A stretch of 64,000 nucleotides of DNA from Acorus gramineus (Eukaryota; Streptophyta; Magnoliopsida; Acorales; Acoraceae). Where the stretch lies: contig JAUJYN010000012.1 in assembly GCA_030737835.1 (NCBI GenBank), positions 9,588,618-9,652,617 on the forward strand, in the 5' to 3' direction. Positions within the stretch are counted from its first letter, which is position 1. Each line of letters begins with the position of its first letter. A program made the translations under genes and the position numbers. Positions 61,901 to 64,000 of the stretch are shown piece by piece. The notes below the pieces were generated by a model, which had not been told where the DNA came from, made no database searches, and saw nothing but the letters and a program-made list of their open reading frames with translations.

Positions 61901-62409
61901 ACCCAGAAAATCTCTTCATGAGCCACGTGTCAAGTGAGAAGATCAATTCTTTTATATTTGGCTCTTTATGATGGTTTTTAGTTAAAGATTAGTTTAATAA
62001 TTCCACAACATAAAACTCCAATAATATTCGTTAACAATTTTCATCAGAACAAATGATGCAAAAATTTGCTGCGTAATGCACAGAAATGGAATAAAAAGGC
62101 AGTGACTCTAAAAAAAATCAAAGAGTGGAACGAAAATCCAGTGGACATCCAATCAAACAAAATAACTGATAGACTTTGATCTCATTCAATTAGAAGATTT
62201 CAAGATTATGCCAGATCGTTCCAACAAAAAAATATGCTCTAACTGAATTATCATACAAGGACTGTATTTTCTAAACATCACCTGAATTGCTCCCATAGGT
62301 TTTTCGGAAGAAAATTCAAGATGGTATACTTTCGATTCGAGATGCGATTGTCACAGTACATAACATCTTGGGATACACTGTCATCGTTGATGTAGACATA
62401 GCGTTTCAT
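19608..62409 (-). CDS. ALA2: P4-type phospholipid flippase, ALA2 ortholog (24 coding exons)
   Basis: Exons in transcript order: 62282-62409, 56131-56344, 53813-53929, 48177-48269, 47903-48077, 43799-43965, 42166-42270, 40724-40821, 40496-40638, 36806-36902, 36605-36714, 36331-36495, 35200-35354, 35037-35117, 34834-34954, 31642-31748, 29951-30082, 23421-23574, 21487-21604, 21109-21282, 20961-21012, 20305-20432, 20072-20222, 19608-19946. They sum to 3324 nt, 1107 residues plus stop, the length I know for Arabidopsis ALA2, with every phase matching. Motifs: DGET at 158-161, PIS at 329-331 in TM4, phosphorylated Asp in DKTGT at 382, KGAD in the nucleotide-binding domain, TGDK at 637-640, GDGGND at 752-757. 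The tail YEPLLSDSP ... RLSSSYSRN is specific to the ALA2 type. Family knowledge: ALA2 translocates phosphatidylserine to the cytosolic leaflet with an ALIS (Cdc50-like) subunit on endosomal/prevacuolar membranes. No break in the coding sequence is seen. Confidence 0.95.
23421..23574 (-). CDS. ALA2: ALA2 exon 18, hinge motif GDGGND
   Basis: Encodes [24 protein letters not shown] and continues to AADYSIG. GDGGND at 752-757 is the conserved hinge of the P domain that binds magnesium. The following donor is A|GTAAGTT. The upstream intron (23575-29950) is the largest in the coding region at 6.4 kb. Confidence 0.93.
24990..25450 (-). mobile_element. L1 LINE ORF2 fragment (between RT and RVT zinc domain)
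   Basis: Minus-strand translation in mixed frames gives [14 protein letters not shown] and a later aromatic W-x-G-K-WILG-type block, the usual sequence after the reverse transcriptase thumb in plant LINEs. The copy is broken in frame and lacks both ends. It lies in ALA2 intron 17. The DNA at 24.4-24.9 kb and 25.5-26.0 kb shows no domain I can name. Confidence 0.5.
26035..26395. mobile_element. LINE fragments in opposite orientations
   Basis: At 26190-26395 the plus strand reads [15 protein letters not shown], a sequence commonly found just before the RVT zinc-binding domain. Immediately left of it, 26035-26165 looks like the 3' tail of a minus-strand copy, with TTGTATTAAATAGGAG near the end. 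The junction suggests an insertion or inversion of related elements in ALA2 intron 17. Confidence 0.4.
27443..29800. mobile_element. compound fossil: LTR-like repeats flanking nested LINE fragments
   Basis: Two direct repeats of about 75 bp begin GTTAGGAATCTAT at 27445 and 29500. The right one continues to about 29800 with CCATAAATAGGCAT, a TATA-like signal and a CT-rich tract, like a Copia-type LTR. Between them lie minus-strand L1 sequences: RVT zinc-domain pieces at 29040-29490 and 28430-28770, and two copies of the region just after it (28100-28430, and 27690-27880 with [12 protein letters not shown]). The T run at 27883-27899 looks like the poly-A tail of one LINE inserted into another. 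The LTR part is broken. It all lies in ALA2 intron 17. Confidence 0.5.
32600..33540 (-). mobile_element. L1 LINE 3' fragment (RVT zinc domain)
   Basis: Minus-strand reading gives [15 protein letters not shown], the zinc-binding core of the RVT zinc domain, followed by sequence with many frame breaks. It lies in ALA2 intron 15. There is an internal local duplication of GACAACAAATGAAGAGATGC-like sequence near 32780-32840. Confidence 0.5.
33562..33585 (-). mobile_element. possible Helitron 3' terminus
   Basis: On the minus strand a hairpin GGCCA-ACGCA-TGGCC (33568-33582) is followed, two bases later, by CTAG (33562-33565) and then a host T. A short GC-rich hairpin just before CTRR, with insertion next to T, is the structure of a Helitron 3' end. 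The 5' end was not located, so the length is unknown. Confidence 0.4.
34120..34389 (+). repeat. 135-bp tandem duplication, two copies
   Basis: Copy 1 is 34120-34254 and copy 2 is 34255-34389. Both run from AAATCCTTTCTTTACTTTAA to GATGCGA.TTTATTTATAA and differ at only a handful of bases, so the duplication is recent. It lies in ALA2 intron 15, about 0.45 kb from exon 15. The sequence is AT-rich and non-coding. Confidence 0.85.
36731..36746 (-). promoter_or_regulatory. pure C16 polypyrimidine tract of a 91-nt intron
   Basis: Intron 10 of ALA2 (36715-36805) is only 91 nt. On the transcribed strand its 3' part reads TCCTC, then sixteen Cs, then TTTTCTCTGGTTGCAG. Plant introns normally rely on U-rich tracts. 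Here an uninterrupted C run takes up most of the region before the acceptor. The exact run length may be unreliable in the assembly. Confidence 0.75.
37040..37240 (+). mobile_element. possible LTR fragment
   Basis: Contains GCCTATAAATAGGCATG near 37130-37146, followed by a TC-rich tract (37190-37215). It resembles the right part of the LTR-like repeat at 29500-29800. No coding remnant is attached. It is treated as a broken fossil of a Copia-type LTR; family and limits are uncertain. Confidence 0.3.
37797..37880 (+). repeat. SINE-like module with B-box-like core, copy 1
   Basis: About 80 bases sharing order and sequence with 47225-47305: AATAGTGCCC, GGGTTTAATCCC, ACCTC and AGGGGGTGCT. GGGTTT-x-ATCCC resembles the B box of tRNA-derived SINE promoters. 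No A box was recognised. It lies in ALA2 intron 9. Confidence 0.4.
38226..38744. mobile_element. MULE-like non-autonomous element rich in GGACACGG
   Basis: About 519 bp flanked by a perfect direct repeat, TAGGTGACAAC, at 38215-38225 and 38745-38755. The ends are inverted: AAGCACGGACAC on the left and GTGTCCGTGCTT on the right. The first 110 and last 110 bases carry many GGACACGG/CCGTGTCC motifs, while the middle is AT-rich. A 9-bp duplication (GGTGACAAC) fits Mutator-like insertion, the extra two bases being chance or part of the ends. No transposase is present. Confidence 0.75.
39000..39795 (+). mobile_element. L1 LINE 3' fragment, plus strand
   Basis: Shifted frames read [16 protein letters not shown], then [16 protein letters not shown], the RVT zinc domain, and end with [14 protein letters not shown] and [20 protein letters not shown], the usual LINE C-terminus. 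It lies antisense to ALA2 in intron 9. It is directly followed by the foldback MITE pair. Confidence 0.6.
39802..40000. mobile_element. foldback MITE with TGAAATGATAATATGCGG ends
   Basis: About 199 bp. The left arm (39802-39872) and right arm (about 39920-40000) are inverted copies: TGAAATGATAATATGCGG at the left matches CCGCATATTATCATTTCA at the right, and both contain ATCGAGGTAT and TCAACGCATAT/ATATGCGTCGA blocks. No clear target duplication could be fixed; TA or ATA is possible. It sits right after the LINE tail in ALA2 intron 9. Confidence 0.7.
40003..40170. mobile_element. (AC)n run and diverged second copy of the foldback MITE
   Basis: An AC run at 40003-40024 is followed by a second copy of the previous element in the same orientation, from CCCTTATC to GTACCATATC at about 40170. 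It again has inverted arms with ATCGATAAAG and TCGATAAGTGATG. It lacks most of the left end, so the AC run probably replaced or expanded in it. Confidence 0.55.
40496..40638 (-). CDS. ALA2: ALA2 exon 9, phosphorylation site
   Basis: Encodes [20 protein letters not shown] and onward. Asp382 in DKTGTLT is the residue that forms the aspartyl-phosphate during the transport cycle. The flanking intron 8 is only 85 nt, so exons 8 and 9 are recognised as a close pair. Intron 9 after it is 3.6 kb and full of mobile-element debris. Confidence 0.93.
42740..42915 (-). mobile_element. LINE 3' tail fragment
   Basis: On the minus strand it ends with GGAGATTCCTCATCTCC, closely similar to the terminal GGAGATTTCTCATCTC of the LINE at 44690. 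The upstream side starts near TTTTGGAGGAGCC. It represents only the last 150-180 bases of such an element, in ALA2 intron 6. Confidence 0.4.
44690..46920 (-). mobile_element. L1 LINE, 5'-truncated, with reverse transcriptase YVDD
   Basis: About 2.2 kb in ALA2 intron 5, same strand as the gene. In order: reverse transcriptase with a LHQGDP-type motif (near 46470) and [12 protein letters not shown] (near 46330), the thumb with [20 protein letters not shown] and [12 protein letters not shown] (about 45850-46000), then the RVT zinc domain region and the C-terminal [14 protein letters not shown] (near 45000). The frames are broken and there is no endonuclease, so it is a dead, 5'-truncated copy. 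The catalytic YVDD is still readable. Confidence 0.75.
47225..47305 (+). repeat. SINE-like module with B-box-like core, copy 2
   Basis: Second copy of the module at 37797-37880, with GTGCCCTCCGGGGTTTGATCCCC and AGGGGGTGCTCAC. It lies upstream of the LINE remnant in ALA2 intron 5. Both copies are in the same orientation, antisense to the gene. Confidence 0.4.
47903..48077 (-). CDS. ALA2: ALA2 exon 5, ending at a GC donor
   Basis: Encodes [22 protein letters not shown] through [12 protein letters not shown]. The exon must end after ACGG, and the next two intron bases are GC in GCAAGT. Joined to GTAATGAAACT at 43965, this gives YTGNETKLG, the conserved sequence. Using the GT two codons later would create an in-frame stop. 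The donor thus matches the consensus of plant GC-AG introns at every other position. This intron is 3.9 kb and contains a reverse-oriented LINE. Confidence 0.88.
49851..51075 (+). mobile_element. short LTR-retrotransposon fossil with PBS
   Basis: The 5' LTR is 49851-50335 and has matching inverted ends, TGATGCAAAT and ATTTGCATCA. Two bases later TGGTATCAGAA (50338-50348) matches the usual primer-binding site for initiator methionine tRNA. A second LTR start (TGATGCAAATAAGGATGAT) is at 51040; it is cut short near 51075. The internal region is only about 0.7 kb, with an open frame at 50446-50646, far too short for a full gag-pol, so it is a non-autonomous or strongly deleted relative of Copia-type elements. 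It is broken. It lies in ALA2 intron 3. Confidence 0.7.
51140..51410 (+). mobile_element. LINE 3' fragment
   Basis: The plus strand reads [24 protein letters not shown] followed by a glycine-containing tail, similar to the C-terminal part of plant L1 ORF2. It abuts the truncated LTR at 51075, so one element probably inserted into or replaced the end of the other. Confidence 0.45.
51519..53260. other. intron 3 segment with possible retroelement remains
   Basis: 51540-51680 is crowded with palindromic GCACATGCC/GGCATGTGC motifs, and 51805-51825 has a TATA-like CCTATTAAAAAGGGAG. Between 52100 and 53200 the minus strand has GC-richer, proline/serine-rich open frames (for example 52542-52838) that look like a decayed gag-like region. 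Family and limits cannot be assigned. Confidence 0.3.
53536..53556 (+). repeat. C21 homopolymer
   Basis: Twenty-one Cs in ALA2 intron 3, just upstream (in transcript order downstream) of a CCA/CCG-rich stretch at 53300-53322. Comparable C or G runs of 16 occur at 9445-9460 and 36731-36746. Such runs are rare in AT-rich plant DNA. Confidence 0.8.
54780..55300 (+). mobile_element. LINE reverse-transcriptase thumb fragment
   Basis: The plus strand has HHVKWDLL followed by a run of lysines and a GG-less LGI-like segment, the block that in plant LINEs follows the reverse transcriptase palm. Frames are broken throughout. It lies in ALA2 intron 2, antisense to the gene. Confidence 0.45.
56637..57615 (+). 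mobile_element. L1 LINE 3' part, plus arm of inverted pair
   Basis: Encodes [49 protein letters not shown] and onward, a clear RVT zinc-binding domain with two readable cysteine/histidine ligand groups, in an open frame at 56889-57260. The 3' end is near 57605 with TTTATTAATAAAAGTCCC and a short A-rich tail. It lies in ALA2 intron 1, antisense to the gene. Confidence 0.75.
57847..59180 (-). mobile_element. L1 LINE 3' part, minus arm of inverted pair, interrupted
   Basis: A close relative of 56637-57615 in the opposite orientation. The open frame 58476-59159 (227 codons) covers [37 protein letters not shown], the RVT zinc domain ([18 protein letters not shown]) and the C-terminus [19 protein letters not shown]. 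The 3' end lies at 57847 (TTTTATTAATAAAAG). An unrelated 490-bp piece with a poly-A tail (57965-58453, plus strand) interrupts it near its 3' end. No complete ORF2 remains. Confidence 0.75.
57965..58453 (+). mobile_element. small retroposon inserted into the minus LINE arm
   Basis: About 490 bases on the plus strand ending with a 17-base A run at 58437-58453. It breaks the alignment between the two LINE arms at TATTCGATTGG. The interior is GC-richer and includes a short frame (58163-58378) without known domain. The poly-A tail indicates insertion by retroposition; it could be a LINE 3' end of another family or a SINE. Confidence 0.5.
61085..61262. repeat. GGGATTAAGC-rich repeat
   Basis: Repeated variants of GGGATTAAGCGG/GGGATCAAGCGG occur in 180 bases, starting with CAGTGTTCTAAAAAGCG. 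This resembles the subterminal regions of Mutator-like or MITE elements in plants. A matching inverted end was not found. Confidence 0.35.
61325..61440 (+). repeat. TA/CA-rich microsatellite
   Basis: An irregular mix of TATATA, CACACA and TACATA units in ALA2 intron 1. The frames covering it, such as 61288-61503, are low-complexity artefacts. Confidence 0.85.
61640..61965 (-). mobile_element. LINE 3' fragment
   Basis: The minus strand gives [20 protein letters not shown] and upstream a degraded zinc-domain segment ending [13 protein letters not shown]-like. This corresponds to the RVT zinc domain and C-terminus of the same L1 family as at 44690. Heavily broken. Confidence 0.5.
62282..62409 (-). 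CDS. ALA2: ALA2 exon 1 (start codon)
   Basis: Encodes residues 1-42, [10 protein letters not shown] through NLWEQF, matching the start of ALA2 proteins. The donor is CAG|GTGATG. The split serine codon (AG|T) is completed by exon 2 at 56344. The intron between them is 5.9 kb and holds the inverted LINE pair. Confidence 0.93.
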
Positions 62410-62640
62410 CGTGGCTTGGATAAAACCCTAATGCTCACGACAGATCATCTCTGCACGGACAAAAAAAAAAAAAACGAAGCAAATAAGCCCCATATGAATC
62501 ATAACATTAGAGAACGCATAAAAAACTAATTTGACTGTTTTTGTTGGCCTGCGTGCAAATTACGCGATCATAGAAGGATCAAACTTACCAAACCCAAAAT
62601 AAACCTTCAGAAGATGATGGATTAGGGTTTTTGACGAGAT
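62410..62640 (-). promoter_or_regulatory. ALA2 5' UTR with a 138-nt leader intron
   Basis: Reading the minus strand, a good donor (TTTG|GTAAGTTT) lies at 62589/62588 and an acceptor (GTGCAG) ends at 62451. The implied leader intron is 62451-62588, leaving 41 nt of leader (62410-62450) directly before the ATG. The upstream leader exon runs from 62589 into DNA containing AAAACCCTAATCC, an element frequent in plant leaders. No clear TATA box was found further upstream. Confidence 0.6.
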
Positions 62641-63676
62641 GGAGCTGACCGGACGAGGCGGAGACACGGTTCTCAACACGTTCGATCGATGGAGACGCCC
62701 GAGAGAAGCACAAAAAGACTTTCCCCGGAACATGGACAATTTTTATTTTTCCCCGTTTTATTTTAATCCCGACCAGACCGTAGCAGAGCACGGTCAGATC
62801 TCATTCTATTGTAAAAAGGGGACAGTTATATTCACCCCCATTTAGTATAAACCCACCCCGTTAAGAAACCCACCCAACCCAGTTTTTAAAATTTACGAAC
62901 ACACCCCATAATAAATAAATATTAAGGGATAGAGAGTATAAATCCACCAAACCCATTTAAAATTTCAAAATCTCTCTCTTCGGTCCATCTTTATCTGTCC
63001 ACACTATCATGTCTTAGTCCATGACTCCACACCCTTTGGCCATCGTGGACTTTGTTTATGTTTTTTTATTTTCTTTTGAAACTCTAGCTAAGAGATTTAC
63101 ATTGCTTTCTTATTGTTTATGACCTCGATATGCTTTATTTTTTTTAGGAAATGAGACATTCGACTTGGATATGCTACATCACCAACAAATCTGTCAATTG
63201 ACTAACCTAGAGTTGTTTTCTTTTGACGACATTGAATTGACGCATGTACAGCCAATCAAAATCATTCATCGTCGATTTTGTCAGTGCTGAATTGGGCACC
63301 TACTCCGTCGATTGATTAGTAGAGAGTCGCTTTCCTCTTATATTTAATTGATAGACTTATTCTCGAATACACTTAACATTGATTCGACAGATCTTCTGTC
63401 AAAAGGCGGAGCACATCTCGTATATTCATCAATCGAACGGATAACAGGTGATCATTGTCATCTATGTTTTTATCAACACCTCAAGATCATGGACTAATGA
63501 TAGAAAGTCCAAACCATTTCTCTAGAGATGGAGATGAAATTGATGGATTGAGTGAGAAATAAAACATAAAGTCAAACTATATTCACTCTCTCACTGGTGA
63601 AAAGAAAATCATGCGAAGTACATATATGAATGCATGGTGGTTCAGACAGCCAAGCAATAATTAACACAACACGAGT
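62641..63676. other. ALA2 promoter side and spacer
   Basis: No gene is supported. The first 100 bases are moderately GC-rich and likely hold the ALA2 leader start. CCCACCC/GGGTGGG stretches (62845-62885) resemble the subterminal repeats seen elsewhere in the window. Confidence 0.45.
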
Positions 63677-64000
63677 ATGTCAGCAGTGGTTTTCCGGTCG
63701 CTTTTCCGCTCCCGGGTTTTTCCTGGTTGGCGTGTGTGGGGATTTTCCGGGGATTCGGGTCCAAATGTGTCTTGCGGGCTTGGTCGGATCGTCTCTCGGA
63801 AGAGGGATGGGGTGTGGTTCCTTGCTAAGGCGCCCGACAGCTCCTCAGAAGGATTCAGGGGTGGTTGTGATCGCCACCTACTTTCTCAAAAAGCAGGAAA
63901 AGTTGGTGTTACTTTTGATCGCCTTTGTGGGGGATTGTGGATTCTCTACTCTGAGACACAGTCAACCGTACACAAAGGTGAAAACGGGAAATCATTTTCT
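63677..64000 (+). CDS. open frame running off the right edge, function unknown
   Basis: From an ATG at 63677 the frame is open for 108 codons to the window end. It begins MSAVVFRSLFRSRVFPGWRV and contains RIVSRKRDGVWFLAKAP and CGGLWILYSETQ. The segment is abruptly richer in GC than the preceding 600 bases. No domain is recognised. It could be the 5' end of a host gene or of a LINE ORF1, which in this window also forms GC-rich islands. Confidence 0.4.
   Translation, partial: MSAVVFRSLFRSRVFPGWRVWGFSGDSGPNVSCGLGRIVSRKRDGVWFLAKAPDSSSEGFRGGCDRHLLSQKAGKVGVTFDRLCGGLWILYSETQSTVHKGENGKSFS

Overview
This is a plant nuclear window, most likely from an angiosperm. Evidence: spliced genes with GT-AG and two GC-AG introns, a plant BAHD acyltransferase, an ortholog of the Arabidopsis flippase ALA2, plant-type L1 LINEs with the RVT zinc-binding domain, MULE-type MITEs, and an AT-rich background. 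The intron-less acyltransferase is much richer in GC than its flanks, which would suit a monocot, but that is only a hint. No bacterial operon, CRISPR array, rRNA or tRNA gene is visible.

Layout. (1) 1-1253: AT-rich 5' flank. (2) 1254-2570 (+): a complete single-exon BAHD acyltransferase, probably a hydroxycinnamoyltransferase acting on agmatine, putrescine or similar amines. (3) 2571-7971: intergenic, with AT-rich repeats and a GC-rich LINE ORF1 relic with a CCHC zinc knuckle at 6.2-7.3 kb. (4) 7972-15451 (-): a nine-exon Spartan/SprT-like DNA-protein crosslink protease with HEMIH zinc site and a repeat-rich tail. (5) 15452-19607: AT-rich intergenic DNA with a stretch dense in TGTAAC/GTTACA motifs. 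(6) 19608-62409 (-): an ALA2-type P4-ATPase. I could assemble 24 coding exons whose phases all agree, giving 1107 codons plus stop and spanning 42.8 kb. (7) 62590-64000: the 5' leader and promoter side of ALA2, then an open frame running off the right edge.

The two minus-strand genes lie head to tail, ALA2 upstream. ALA2 moves phospholipids between membrane leaflets and the Spartan-like protease repairs DNA, so no joint role is implied. Most of the remaining DNA is mobile-element debris inside ALA2 introns: at least ten L1 LINE fragments in both orientations, one inverted LINE pair, a short LTR-element fossil with matching 10-bp ends and a primer-binding site, two MULE-like elements with perfect 9-11 bp target duplications, a tandem foldback MITE, a possible Helitron end and a 135-bp tandem duplication. 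I found no clear evidence of a wholly new biological system. The most notable points are two GC-AG introns in two neighbouring genes, a 91-nt intron whose pyrimidine tract is a pure C run, the repeat-rich SUMO-motif tail of the protease, and the intact mobile-element footprints.
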